A stretch of DNA of 26,718 nt from Saliniplasma sp051745305 (GTDB lineage Archaea; Thermoplasmatota; Thermoplasmata; Halarchaeoplasmatales; Halarchaeoplasmataceae): positions 1 to 26,718 of the forward strand of contig JBNJDY010000020.1 of NCBI GenBank assembly GCA_051745305.1, given 5' to 3'. The notes beneath the pieces were generated by a model. The model was not told where the DNA came from, did no database searches, and saw only the letters and a program-made list of their open reading frames with translations. The number at the start of each line of letters is the position of its first letter. Position 1 is the first letter of the stretch. Positions 1-8,762 of the stretch are shown one piece after another. The translations under genes and the position numbers were made by a program.

Positions 1-566
1 TACCAGTGAGAATGAGCCTGACTGTCGATCTCATCGTGATCAAAACCTGCATCTTCCCAAAGCTTGATTTCTTTGATATGAGTTCCGGAATCGTCCCCTC
101 TAGAACAAAACGTTATAGATCCTCTATTTTCGTACAGTCTGTTGAAGGTCTCGGTGACATCTTGAGATCCCCTGATCCCGGCAGGATCATCCTCCGGACC
201 AACCAAAACGAATTCGTTGTACATGACTTCATAACGATACTTTCCATAACCTTCCTCGACGAACTCTTCTTCACGCTCAGGTGCGTGGACTAAGAGCACG
301 TCTGCATCACCGTTCCTACCGAGTTCGAGTGCTTGTCCCGTACCAACGGCTATGGTCTTTACCCTGACTCCATAGTCCTCTTCAAAATCCGGTATGATCT
401 CATCAAGTAGTCCGGAATCGTATGTACTGGTAGTGGTGGCTAAAACTAAAATGTCATCCCGTTTAGACTCGATATACCACCAAGCTGATAGACCCGCTGT
501 AATCAACGCTAAAACCACGATCATGGTGATGACTTTTTTATGCTGACCTTTATGGATATCGACCAT
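1..566 (-). CDS. TupA-type tungstate ABC transporter substrate-binding protein (3' part beyond window)
   Basis: Reading the minus strand from the ATG at 566-564 gives an open frame to the window edge (about 188 residues), so the gene is partial here. The protein starts with a short basic stretch and one hydrophobic segment (about residues 12-30), a signal peptide or lipid-free membrane anchor. It continues with ATTTSTYDSGLLDEIIP, then AVGTGQALELGRNGDADVLL and VMYNEFVLVGPEDDPAG. These blocks are characteristic of the TupA tungstate-binding family (periplasmic-type fold, PBP_like_2). By family knowledge it captures tungstate outside the cell and delivers it to a TupB permease and TupC ATPase, which should lie beyond position 1. 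Tungstate versus molybdate preference cannot be decided from sequence. A TATA-like box centred about 26 bp upstream suggests a leaderless mRNA. Confidence 0.85.
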   Translation of the reverse strand, partial: MVDIHKGQHKKVITMIVVLALITAGLSAWWYIESKRDDILVLATTTSTYDSGLLDEIIPDFEEDYGVRVKTIAVGTGQALELGRNGDADVLLVHAPEREEEFVEEGYGKYRYEVMYNEFVLVGPEDDPAGIRGSQDVTETFNRLYENRGSITFCSRGDDSGTHIKEIKLWEDAGFDHDEIDSQAHSHW

Positions 567-586
567 TATGTTCCGTTAAGCATATT

Positions 587-600
587 GCATATAAATATAT
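587..600 (-). promoter_or_regulatory. TATA box of the tungstate-binding protein gene
   Basis: On the minus strand this reads ATATATTTATATGC. Its centre is about 26 bp upstream of the A of the ATG at 566, the spacing expected if the transcript starts at or next to the start codon. No Shine-Dalgarno sequence is visible in the gap, which fits a leaderless message. Confidence 0.5.
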
Positions 601-900
601 TTTGAAGATGAAACATAGATCATAACCAAGACTATTATCCAGTTAATACATCCTTTAAGAAAACTAGGATGATCCAGCGATATAAATATTTAGGACAAAC
701 GTTGAGTTCTAAAAACTGATTTGCTTAGAGAAATATTCCTTTTAAGATATGGCTTTGAGGTGTTTTATTAAGATTACTGGTAGAACGATCTTTTCAGAGA
801 ACACCAATATATTTATTTAATAGTATGTGAACCCCCTTCATATAAGCGTGGTATAATATCGACCTTTATACGAAGATTAAAAAAGATATTCATAAAAACC
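601..900. other. AT-rich intergenic region between divergent genes
   Basis: No convincing gene or RNA gene is visible. Two plus-strand TATA-like stretches occur, GATATAAATATTTA at about 679-692 and AATATATTTATTTAA at about 806-820. The second is the better placed for the MATE gene. From 784 onward the MATE reading frame is open, but it has no ATG, GTG or TTG until 970. Confidence 0.45.
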
Positions 901-969
901 GCTGAAGAGAGAAGAGATGATATTTTAGGAGGTCCGATAATAAAGACCATCCTTGTTCTAGCACTTCCA

Positions 970-2286
970 GTGATGGTTTCTAGTTCTTTACACATATCTT
1001 TTAACATAGTCGATACATTCTGGCTTGGTAGGCTTGGTTCATCTGAAGTAGGCGCTCCAACCGCTGCGTGGCCTGTTATATTCGTATTCATATCCGCGGG
1101 GATGGGGCTAGCCACCGCTGGTGTTGCCCTTGTAGCACAGCATATGGGTGCGGGCCGTAGGGAAAAGGCAAATGAGGCCGCGGGTCAGGTATTCAGTTTC
1201 ATGATAATCCTCAGTCTTGCCTTCACCGTAGGTGGTTTCATCGGTGCTCCATACATATTGAAGTGGATGCAGACACCTCCAGATATATATCCTTTAGCAG
1301 TATCCTACCTCAGGATCGTACTTCTGAGCATGCCCTTCGTTTTCTCTTATACCGGCTTCAGATTTTTACTCAAGGGTATGGGAGACATGGTCACACCCTT
1401 ACTCATCAAGGTCATATTTGTCATTGTGAACATAGTTTTGGACCCGATCCTCATATTCGGGTGGTCCTTCTTCCCGGCTTTAGGGGTGAGTGGTGCTGCC
1501 ATAGCAACTGCGACATCTCGCGTGACCGCCGGTCTAGTAGGCATCTATTTTCTGTTCAACGATCGTGTAGATATCAGATTATCTTTGAGGAGCTTACGTC
1601 TAAAGTTCAGATGGATGAGACAGATCGTCACGATCGCTGCACCTGCTACCTTCGCAAGGGTGATGACAGCCCTAGCATTCGTTATGCTGTTCTCTTTAGT
1701 AGCTATCTTTGGTGGGACATCAGTTGCCGCATACGGTATAGGTCGGAGGGTCATACACGTTATCACCATAGCCATATGGGGATTCGCAGATGCGTCTATG
1801 TCTATAGTAGGACAGAACATAGGAGCTGGCAACAAGAAGAGGGCGGAGGAAGTGATAAAGAAGGCGATACTGGTATCATCGGTCATTATGTTTTCCACCG
1901 GTGCTATAGTGATGATTTTTAGAACAGGTATCATGGGCTTTTTCATAGACGAGGCACCGGTGATAGAAGAGGGTGCAAGATATCTAGCGATCTATTCCAT
2001 GTCCATCGGATTCTTCGGTATCTTCAGGATATTGGATTCCAGCTATAGAGGGACTGGGCATACCCTCCCAGCCATGAGTCTTGAGGTCTTCAGGATATGG
2101 GGATTACGTTTATTTTTATCAGCACTTCTAGCACTTCCATCACTACCTCTGATAAATTTTGGTTTCGATTTAGGAGTTTTAGGTGTTTGGATCGGCATGG
2201 CCTTGAGTAATCCGATAGGAGCTTTAGTTTCGTACTTGTACTTCTTAACGGGTAAATGGAAGGGGAAAACCATACGGTATAGATAA
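970..2286 (+). CDS. MATE family multidrug/Na+ (or H+) antiporter, start codon uncertain
   Basis: This is a polytopic protein of 438 residues from the first in-frame start (GTG 970), with about 12 hydrophobic helices in two similar halves, as in MATE (MatE domain) exporters that expel organic cations in exchange for Na+ or H+. The N-terminal motif region LHISFNIVDTFWLGRLG and, in the second half, the GQNIGAGNKKRAEE region match the family. The frame is open upstream to 784, and codons 901-969 encode DILGGPIIKTILVLALP, which resembles the normal MATE N-terminus, so translation should begin before 970. No ATG, GTG or TTG exists there in frame. If one more C were present in the C5 run at 832-836, GTG 827 would join the frame. 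The gene ends 1 bp before the convergent ABC permease. Substrate is unknown. Confidence 0.85.
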   Translation: MMVSSSLHISFNIVDTFWLGRLGSSEVGAPTAAWPVIFVFISAGMGLATAGVALVAQHMGAGRREKANEAAGQVFSFMIILSLAFTVGGFIGAPYILKWMQTPPDIYPLAVSYLRIVLLSMPFVFSYTGFRFLLKGMGDMVTPLLIKVIFVIVNIVLDPILIFGWSFFPALGVSGAAIATATSRVTAGLVGIYFLFNDRVDIRLSLRSLRLKFRWMRQIVTIAAPATFARVMTALAFVMLFSLVAIFGGTSVAAYGIGRRVIHVITIAIWGFADASMSIVGQNIGAGNKKRAEEVIKKAILVSSVIMFSTGAIVMIFRTGIMGFFIDEAPVIEEGARYLAIYSMSIGFFGIFRILDSSYRGTGHTLPAMSLEVFRIWGLRLFLSALLALPSLPLINFGFDLGVLGVWIGMALSNPIGALVSYLYFLTGKWKGKTIRYR

Positions 2287-2287
2287 C

Positions 2288-3124
2288 TTACAGGTCATTT
2301 CTCTCGAATATGTATAGGGAAAGAGCGAGGGGTACGATTATCCATAGTATGAGGGTTACTACTATAAAGGGTAGATTCAGAATTGCAGGTAGATCTATCC
2401 TCTCCATTATAAGCCTGACACCCATAGAGAATGTCTCATTTGGACTGAGTAAGCTGGCGAACCAGTACCAATCTGGGAATACGAATTCTACGGGACCTCT
2501 AGTTAAATCCGGCACTCCTTCTCTAGCCACCATTACACCGAAAAGGATCAATTCGAATACTATGTTGAAGAATAACCACAGTAATATCCCGCCTGCTAGT
2601 GCATGACTTTTTTTCTTTACTACGGATGACATGAGTACCGCTAGTGAGAGAAAGATCAGTGAAAATAACAGAGATAGGACAATGAAGTAAAGGTAGTCAA
2701 GCGCTCCTTCGAAACTAGCCATGATCCCTATCAAAACCCCGCCAACAGCTAGACCACCTACAACAGCAGTGGTTAGAACAGTTGACAGACCTAGGAATTT
2801 CGCGGTCACGATCTCCTTTCTATCGAGTTCCGACGTCAATAGAAGACCTATATTGCCTGATTCTACCTCTTCTACAACTGTCTTATAGCCAAGCATGATC
2901 GCAACTACGGATGTGAGCAGAACGACCATTTCAGAACCTACCGATATTGTGAATTCGTAGCCCTTGATACCGGCTTCTCCTCGACTTTCCAAGCCTCCGT
3001 AAGCACTAGTCAGCAGTATCAGTCCGACGAACACCAACCCGAGTATGAAAACCCATTTGTTCCTAACGTTGTTCATGAACTCTTTTTTAGCGATAGCCAG
3101 GATCTTATTGTGTTTCGAATCCAT
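2288..3124 (-). CDS. ABC-2 type transporter permease
   Basis: A membrane protein of 278 residues with about six hydrophobic helices. Its N-terminal amphipathic stretch (ILAIAKKEFMNNVRNKWVF) is typical of ABC-2 permeases of the NosY/NatB kind, and a loop with EEVESGNIGLLLTSELDRKE, common in that group, follows the second helix. The ATG at 3124 directly abuts the TAG stop (3127-3125) of the upstream ATPase gene, so the two are almost certainly co-transcribed and translationally coupled. Together they would form an exporter (two ATPases plus two permeases) in the cytoplasmic membrane. The sequence does not reveal what is moved; NosFY-like copper-related or drug/Na+ export roles are guesses. The gene ends convergently 1 bp from the MATE gene. 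Confidence 0.85.
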   Translation of the reverse strand: MDSKHNKILAIAKKEFMNNVRNKWVFILGLVFVGLILLTSAYGGLESRGEAGIKGYEFTISVGSEMVVLLTSVVAIMLGYKTVVEEVESGNIGLLLTSELDRKEIVTAKFLGLSTVLTTAVVGGLAVGGVLIGIMASFEGALDYLYFIVLSLLFSLIFLSLAVLMSSVVKKKSHALAGGILLWLFFNIVFELILFGVMVAREGVPDLTRGPVEFVFPDWYWFASLLSPNETFSMGVRLIMERIDLPAILNLPFIVVTLILWIIVPLALSLYIFERNDL

Positions 3125-4039
3125 CTATTTTTCACCCCCGGAGAAGCTGAGGAAGATGTCTTCTAGCGTCCCTTCCTTGACCCCGAAGTCCATTATCTTT
3201 GCACCAGCGTCCTCGATCAGGTCCAGAACAGCTTTTTTATCACGTTTTCCGCATGTGACAGTGACCATGTTCTTGGATCCTGAATATGACTTTACAATTG
3301 AATTATTTTTAAGAGCTAGTTCTACTTCTGTATAATCCGAAGAGAGCATTATGTTCATCTTTGATGGGATCTCCAGTTGATCTCTCAGATTGGGAACCGA
3401 GTCCACGGTCCTCAATCTACCACCAACGATTATACCGACCCTATGAGCCACATCCTCTACAACGGGTAATATGTGTGAAGAAAGGAACACGGTCCCTCCT
3501 TTTTGGACGTGTGCCCGGATGATATCCTTTACCAGAGCTACTCCCGCGGGATCTAGTCCTGAAGATGGCTCATCCAGGATCAGTAGTTCTGGTTCTCCCA
3601 GTAGACTCTGAGCGAGGGCTAAACGCTGACGCATACCTTTGGAGTATTCATTCACCTTTCTATCAGTCACACCTCCGAGTCCCACTTTCTTCAATGTCTC
3701 AGTAACACAGCTATCATCGACGTTTTTCAGATGACACATGAAGGTAAGAGTTTCTACCCCTGTCAGGTTGTCCCACAATTCTACCACTTCAGGTAAGTAC
3801 CCAACTGAGGATGAGGATATGCCCTTCGAAGTGGATATAGTTTCACCGTTGACGAGCACCCTACCAGAGGTAGGTCTCAAAAGACCCATCAAGCCCTTGA
3901 TAGAAGTTGTCTTTCCAGCACCATTTGGACCTAGGAAACCGAAGACTTCGCCCCTGCTGACTTCAAGATTCAAAGAATCGACTGCTTTTACCCCGTTATA
4001 GTTCTTCGTAAAGTTCTGAAATCTTATCACTCCACTCAT
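3125..4039 (-). CDS. ABC transporter ATP-binding protein (CcmA/NosF-like)
   Basis: A nucleotide-binding subunit of 304 residues. Walker A is GPNGAGKT (residues 37-44), the signature is the divergent YSKGMRQRLALAQ (about 132-144, in place of LSGGQ), Walker B is LLILDEP (152-158) followed by SSGLDP, and the switch histidine is in SSHILP. The roughly 90 residues after the ABC core end in EGTLEDIFLSFSGG, the C-terminal pattern of ATPases paired with ABC-2 permeases. It is first in a two-gene operon with the permease at 2288-3124. A TATA-like sequence about 26 bp upstream of the ATG suggests a leaderless transcript. It powers the partner permease from the cytoplasmic face; the substrate is unknown. 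Confidence 0.9.
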   Translation of the reverse strand: MSGVIRFQNFTKNYNGVKAVDSLNLEVSRGEVFGFLGPNGAGKTTSIKGLMGLLRPTSGRVLVNGETISTSKGISSSSVGYLPEVVELWDNLTGVETLTFMCHLKNVDDSCVTETLKKVGLGGVTDRKVNEYSKGMRQRLALAQSLLGEPELLILDEPSSGLDPAGVALVKDIIRAHVQKGGTVFLSSHILPVVEDVAHRVGIIVGGRLRTVDSVPNLRDQLEIPSKMNIMLSSDYTEVELALKNNSIVKSYSGSKNMVTVTCGKRDKKAVLDLIEDAGAKIMDFGVKEGTLEDIFLSFSGGEK

Positions 4040-4060
4040 CAGAATTTTTAATGCTTAATT

Positions 4061-4070
4061 CATATTTTAA
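4061..4070 (-). promoter_or_regulatory. TATA box of the ABC exporter operon
   Basis: The minus strand reads TTAAAATATG. Its centre is about 26 bp from the ATG at 4039, consistent with a leaderless start. Confidence 0.45.
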
Positions 4071-4090
4071 TCTTTCTTTACCACCAAAAG

Positions 4091-4107
4091 AAATAAATCA
4101 AAATATC
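4091..4107 (+). promoter_or_regulatory. TATA-like region of the P-type ATPase gene
   Basis: AAATAAATCAAAATATC lies 23-39 bp upstream of the ATG at 4130. It contains two overlapping AT-rich candidates, the downstream one about 27 bp from the start codon. It is divergent from the ABC operon promoter 21 bp away. Confidence 0.4.
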
Positions 4108-4129
4108 TGATTGACAACATGAGTTCAAG

Positions 4130-6958
4130 ATGGCGGATGAAAAAGATTACTACAGGATGACAGTCGATGAATGCTTGAAGGAGTTGGATACTTCACCAGA
4201 GGGACTGAGTAAGGAAGAGGCGGAAAAACGTTTAAAAAAATACGGTAAAAACGAACTAACTGCTGGAGTCCAGACGCCAAAACTGTTGCTTTTTTTATCC
4301 CAGTTCAAAGAACTACTGGTCATGGTTTTAATAATAGCTGGTGTGATATCCCTTTTCTTAGGCATCTACCAGAACGATCCAGGTAGTTTAAAAAGCGCAG
4401 CCGCCATGTTCATCATAGTTTTCATCAACGCGATCATCGGTTTCGTTCAAAAGTACAAGGCTCAGCAGATCATCGAGAAACTTAAATCACTTATTAAATC
4501 TCCAGCTCAAGTCAAGCAGGCAGGGCGCTGGAAGGAGATAGATCAAGAAGAATTGGTTCCAGGTGACATAATCAAGATCGAAGAGGGGGACAAGATCCCA
4601 GCGGATGTCAGGATCATCCGTTCTTTCAACCTTAAAACAAACGATTTCTCACTAACCGGGGAATCCATGCCCCAGGAGAAACACACCAACGCCATCAAAG
4701 AGGAAGTGACTTTAGCGGATAGGGACAATATGGCTTACGTCGGTACTACCGTGGCGACTGGTAACGCTACGGGTCTGGTTATCGCAACCGGCATGGACAC
4801 TGAAATGGGTAAGATAGCAGATATGACAGAAGAGACCGGTGAACTCAAATCACCGTTACAAAAAGAATTGGATCTTTTAGCAAAAAATCTAACAGCTATA
4901 GTGATAGTGATCAGCGCTGCCCTCTTTTTCGTGGCTTACTGGCAGGACCTAGGACTGACGGTAAGTCTGATCTACGCTGTTGGGATAGCCGTTTCTGCGG
5001 TACCTCAGGCACTGCCCGCACAGGTGACAGTAGCTTTATCCACTGGCAGTAATCGTCTAGCCAACCGTAACGCAGTGGTCAAGAACCTCTCTTCCGTTGA
5101 AACCCTGGGTTCTACGACCGTCATCTGCACGGATAAAACCGGAACTCTGACTAAGAACGAGATGACGGTCAAGAACGTTTGGTTCAATGATAAAGAATAC
5201 GAACTCACCGGATTGGGCTACAAACCCCAAGGTAAGATACTCGATGAAAACGAAGAAAAACTCACTCAAGAGCAGGTCAACGAACTTGAGATATTGATGG
5301 ACGCTTCCACTATGGCATCTAACGCTGAAATCCACGAGCCCGACGATCAGCACGACAGCTGGTATTCAGTAGGTGATCCAACAGAAGCAGCTTTGATCAC
5401 AATGTCCACCAAACTGGGAACCCGTTCGGAGATCGAAGACGAAGAGAACCCTGAGATTATCGAGTTCCCCTTCGATTCCGAGAGGAAGAGGATGAGTTCA
5501 GTGAGGGATATCGGTGAGAAGTACGACGATGAAACGGTGGAAAAGGCCTTCGAAGGTGATACAGAAGGAATGAAAGTGCTGGCTATGAAAGGAGCCACGG
5601 ACAGCGTTCTTTCCGTAAGCAAGTACATCTACAGGAACGGGGAAGTCCAGAAGATCACTGATGAGGATAAAGAAAAGATAAGGAAGATCAACGAGAAGTA
5701 CTCCGAGAAGGCCATGAGGGTTCTAGCTATCGCTTACAGGCCTTTAGAAGAGCAAAACGAAGATTACACCGAAGAGGAAGTCGAGAAGGACGTCATATTT
5801 TTAGGTCTCGTCAGCATGATCGATCCTCCCAAGGAGGGTGTTAAAGAGGCTATCCAGGGATGTAAGGACGCACATATAAGAACATTCATAATGACCGGAG
5901 ACCACGCTATCACCGCCAGAGCCGTCGGGGACGAGATCGGTCTATCCGAGGGAGAAAAAACGCCTGTTATCACCGGTAAAGAATTGAAAGATTTGGATGA
6001 CAGAGAGATCTCAGAAAAGATGAAGAGATCGGAGTCCATGATATTTTCTCGAGTTGACCCTGAAGATAAACTCCGTATCGTAAAATTGTTAGAGCAGGAT
6101 GGTGAGATCGTGGCGGTAACTGGAGATGGAGTCAACGACGCACCGGCCTTAAAGAGAGCACATATAGGAGTTGCTATGGGACAGAAGGGTACAGATGTGG
6201 CAAAGGAAGCCTCGGAACTGGTGCTGTTAGATGACAGTTTTCCGACACTAGTTCATGCAGTCAGAGAAGGGAGGACCATCTACAACAATCTGAAAAAAAC
6301 CGTTCTAGCATCCATGACCACTAACGGCGCTGAACTCACAACGGTTCTTGCTGGACTTGCCATGATAGGCCTTTTGGGTTGGAGTCCGTGGGCTATACCG
6401 ATATTAGTAATCCAGATATTAGCTGTCGATCTTTTGGCGGAAGTTATGCCGTTAACTTTCTTATCCTACGACCCCCCCTCTGAAGCTATGATGACATCGC
6501 CACCCAGGAGTGGTGATGAACATATACTTGATCTACCTCACTCAGTTGAAGTGATCTTCTTAGGACTTTTGATAGGTTCTTTGGCAGCTGGTAATTTCTG
6601 GATTTTCTTCAGTAGGCAGGGACTTTCCTTGACCGGTGCTGAACTGCCGGAGTACGCAGCCGCAACCACTGTCAGTTACCTGACCCTGGTTTACTGCCAG
6701 TTCGCGAATATCATGTCTAGAAGGTACGAATACGAATCCATATTCAATAAGAACTTCTTTTCGAACAAGATAATACTGTACTCGATCGTGATATCCATCG
6801 GCCTGGTTTTCCTGGGAGTCTACGGTCCGTACATCAGTGATTTCTTAGAATTCGCTAACATCGGTCTCATGGGATGGATACAGGTTCTTGGAGCTATGGC
6901 GGTATTCTTAGGTGTTTTCGAGGTAATAAAACTCATAAAAAGGCTTAAGAAAAGTTGA
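4130..6958 (+). CDS. P-type (P2-like) cation-transporting ATPase
   Basis: 942 residues with the full P2 layout: N-terminal cation ATPase domain (about 5-75), helices M1-M2, actuator domain with LTGES (175-179), phosphorylation site DKTGT (Asp335), nucleotide domain with KGA (487-489), MTGD (588-591), hinge GDGVNDAP (665-672), and six C-terminal helices. M6 reads VDLLAEVMP, with Asp767 and Glu771 where Na,K-ATPase has two Asp. M5 has Asn732 and Glu735. The segment CQFANIMSRR after M8 recalls Na,K-ATPase. In M4 the usual PEGLP is PQALP (Gln293), so an ion-liganding Glu is missing. It pumps a cation across the cytoplasmic membrane; Na+ is my inference, and Ca2+ or K+ cannot be excluded. A small flavodoxin-like gene follows after 41 bp. 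Confidence 0.93.
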   Translation: MADEKDYYRMTVDECLKELDTSPEGLSKEEAEKRLKKYGKNELTAGVQTPKLLLFLSQFKELLVMVLIIAGVISLFLGIYQNDPGSLKSAAAMFIIVFINAIIGFVQKYKAQQIIEKLKSLIKSPAQVKQAGRWKEIDQEELVPGDIIKIEEGDKIPADVRIIRSFNLKTNDFSLTGESMPQEKHTNAIKEEVTLADRDNMAYVGTTVATGNATGLVIATGMDTEMGKIADMTEETGELKSPLQKELDLLAKNLTAIVIVISAALFFVAYWQDLGLTVSLIYAVGIAVSAVPQALPAQVTVALSTGSNRLANRNAVVKNLSSVETLGSTTVICTDKTGTLTKNEMTVKNVWFNDKEYELTGLGYKPQGKILDENEEKLTQEQVNELEILMDASTMASNAEIHEPDDQHDSWYSVGDPTEAALITMSTKLGTRSEIEDEENPEIIEFPFDSERKRMSSVRDIGEKYDDETVEKAFEGDTEGMKVLAMKGATDSVLSVSKYIYRNGEVQKITDEDKEKIRKINEKYSEKAMRVLAIAYRPLEEQNEDYTEEEVEKDVIFLGLVSMIDPPKEGVKEAIQGCKDAHIRTFIMTGDHAITARAVGDEIGLSEGEKTPVITGKELKDLDDREISEKMKRSESMIFSRVDPEDKLRIVKLLEQDGEIVAVTGDGVNDAPALKRAHIGVAMGQKGTDVAKEASELVLLDDSFPTLVHAVREGRTIYNNLKKTVLASMTTNGAELTTVLAGLAMIGLLGWSPWAIPILVIQILAVDLLAEVMPLTFLSYDPPSEAMMTSPPRSGDEHILDLPHSVEVIFLGLLIGSLAAGNFWIFFSRQGLSLTGAELPEYAAATTVSYLTLVYCQFANIMSRRYEYESIFNKNFFSNKIILYSIVISIGLVFLGVYGPYISDFLEFANIGLMGWIQVLGAMAVFLGVFEVIKLIKRLKKS

Positions 6959-6999
6959 AATATAGTCGTGCTTATATCGCTAACAGAAGGGTGGAAAAA

Positions 7000-7422
7000 A
7001 TGAGGATAAATATCATCTATGACAGTAAATATGGAAATAATAAGAAGATAGCGGAGTATGTGGGGAACTCCTTCGAGAACAACAACGTCAAGGTCTTTTT
7101 CGTCAAAGATACTGACCCAGATTACATCAGAACTGCTGAACTATACATATTCAGCACACCGACAAGAGGTGGTAAAGCCACCAGGAAGATCAAGAAATTC
7201 GTAAAAAATTTAAAGGTTGATGATGGAGATGTGGAATATGGACTTATCACAACGTTTACGAAAGAAAAAACAGATTCACTTGCAGAACTTGAGGGGATGT
7301 TAAAAAACAAAGGCTTCAAAAAAGCTACGGAGAATCTTAAATTGAAGATTAATGGTAAGAAAGGAAACCTGGAAGAGGGCTACGAAAAGAAGATCGACAA
7401 ATTCATGGAGAGGTTGACCTAA
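7000..7422 (+). CDS. Small flavodoxin-like protein
   Basis: About 140 residues. It starts with a beta strand and a phosphate-binding loop, NIIYDSKYGNNKKIAEYV, the position of FMN phosphate binding in flavodoxins. STPTRGGKATRKIKKF follows near residue 50, where the isoalloxazine-binding loop normally lies. I chose ATG 7000 because GGGTGG lies just upstream and the protein then begins directly at the first flavodoxin strand; an in-frame TTG at 6955 would add an unlikely tail. It is probably a soluble FMN electron carrier or a flavodoxin-fold regulator. It follows the P-type ATPase on the same strand, so co-transcription is likely, but no functional link is known to me. Its stop overlaps the stop of the convergent dehydrogenase gene by 4 bp. 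Confidence 0.75.
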   Translation: MRINIIYDSKYGNNKKIAEYVGNSFENNNVKVFFVKDTDPDYIRTAELYIFSTPTRGGKATRKIKKFVKNLKVDDGDVEYGLITTFTKEKTDSLAELEGMLKNKGFKKATENLKLKINGKKGNLEEGYEKKIDKFMERLT

Positions 7423-8675
7423 AGGGTCATATAGATACAATCTAGTTTCTTCTTTTTGAACATCCCTCTAACATCGACTAGTACGGGATCTTTGTTCATA
7501 GACTCGATCAGATCATCTGCACCCATCTCTCGGAACTCATCGTGTGCTACAGTGATAACCGCACAGTCGAAACCCTTCACATCTTTCGTGGGTATGACTC
7601 CAAATTCTCGGATCTCCTTTTCACTCAAATACGGATCGTAGCCGTAAACCTGGACGTCGTATTCTTTCAACAACTTTACGATATCTTTAGCAGGTGATTT
7701 CCTAACATCTTCGACGTTTTCTTTGTAAGTCAAACCCATGATAACAACTTTTGAGTCCTTGATGACTTTACCGGCTCGATTCAGACCTTTAATGGCCATC
7801 TCTCCGACGTGTTTCGGCATCCCGTCGTTGATAGCCCTACCCGCTAGTATGACCTGAGGATGGTAGTCCAACCTTTTCGCTTTGTAAACTAAATAATATG
7901 GATCTACCGGGATACAGTGACCACCTACCAGACCTGGATGGTACCTATGGAAATTCCACTTAGTAGCGGCGGCTTCTAGGACCTCTTCGGTGTTCAAATT
8001 CATCTTGTTGAAAATTAACGATAATTCGTTCATGAGAGCTATGTTAAGATCTCTCTGGATGTTCTCGATGACCTTTGCGGCTTCGGCGGTTTTGATATCT
8101 TTAGTGATATGGACAGTTGTGATAAGACCGTAAAGTTCCCCTAAAACTTCACCTACTTCTTCATCCATACCTCCGACGACTTTTGTTATCTTGTCGATGG
8201 TATGCTTTTTATCCCCGGGGTTGACCCTTTCAGGAGAGTAACCCACAAAGAAATCTTCACCACAGACCATACCAGACTTCTCTTCCAACAACGGTATGCA
8301 TTCCTCTTCGGTAACTCCGGGGTACACGGTACTCTCGTAAGCTACGACAGCTCCTTTTTTGATATGTTCGCCAGCGGTCTCGGTAGCACTTTTTACGAAT
8401 GCCAGTTCGGGTTCTTTGGACTCGTTAACGGGTGTTGGAACACAGATTATAACAAAATCAGCCTCTCCGATCTTTCTCTCATCCGAGGAAAACTGCAAAA
8501 GTTCGTTTTTATCACCGCTGTTTAACCTCTTCACCTTTTCTTCATCGATATCATAACCTATTACCTTAAGATGTTCTGATAAGTATTCAGCCAGAGGCCT
8601 GCCGACATAACCCATGCCGACAACACAAACCACAGCCTCTCTCATTTCCAACTTCCTTTTAAGTTCATCAAGCAT
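7419..8675 (-). CDS. Nucleotide-sugar (UDP-HexNAc type) 6-dehydrogenase
   Basis: 418 residues, the normal length for the UDP-glucose/UDP-ManNAc dehydrogenase family. The NAD-binding loop is GMGYVG (20-25), followed by STVYPG (115-120), GYSPERVNPGDK (145-156), the central helix with Lys201 and IQRDLNIALMNE, and the catalytic cysteine Cys254 in GGHCIPVDPYYL. The GYSPERVNPGDK and GGHCIPVDPYYL blocks fit the TviB/WbpA/WbpO-like branch acting on UDP-GlcNAc or UDP-GalNAc, or WecC acting on UDP-ManNAc. The reaction oxidises C6 of the sugar to a carboxylate with two NAD+, giving a uronate donor for surface glycans or glycoprotein decoration. Precursor UDP-GlcNAc could come from glmS/glmU further along. 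The exact substrate is not resolvable here. A Shine-Dalgarno AAAGGTGA precedes the ATG. Confidence 0.88.
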   Translation of the reverse strand: MLDELKRKLEMREAVVCVVGMGYVGRPLAEYLSEHLKVIGYDIDEEKVKRLNSGDKNELLQFSSDERKIGEADFVIICVPTPVNESKEPELAFVKSATETAGEHIKKGAVVAYESTVYPGVTEEECIPLLEEKSGMVCGEDFFVGYSPERVNPGDKKHTIDKITKVVGGMDEEVGEVLGELYGLITTVHITKDIKTAEAAKVIENIQRDLNIALMNELSLIFNKMNLNTEEVLEAAATKWNFHRYHPGLVGGHCIPVDPYYLVYKAKRLDYHPQVILAGRAINDGMPKHVGEMAIKGLNRAGKVIKDSKVVIMGLTYKENVEDVRKSPAKDIVKLLKEYDVQVYGYDPYLSEKEIREFGVIPTKDVKGFDCAVITVAHDEFREMGADDLIESMNKDPVLVDVRGMFKKKKLDCIYMTL

Positions 8676-8718
8676 AATCTGTCACCTTTCTGAAACAAGC
8701 AGTGTAATCTACGGTTGT

Positions 8719-8727
8719 TAAATAAAT
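8719..8727 (-). promoter_or_regulatory. TATA box of the nucleotide-sugar dehydrogenase gene
   Basis: The minus strand reads TTTATTTAA, which predicts a transcript start near 8697. That leaves a leader of about 20 nt containing the Shine-Dalgarno AAAGGTGA, so this gene appears to be a leadered message. Confidence 0.4.
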
Positions 8728-8762
8728 TTTACCGTCATCAGGTGAAAAATATAAGAAAATTA

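Noticed and set aside
601..830. tRNA or other RNA gene in the first intergenic region
   Set aside because: No cloverleaf, T-loop or CCA-like pattern could be found, and the stretch is too AT-rich.
1263..1946. Long open frames overlapping the MATE gene on both strands
   Set aside because: They have no recognisable motifs, are rich in residues typical of shifted frames, and lie inside a clear MATE coding sequence.
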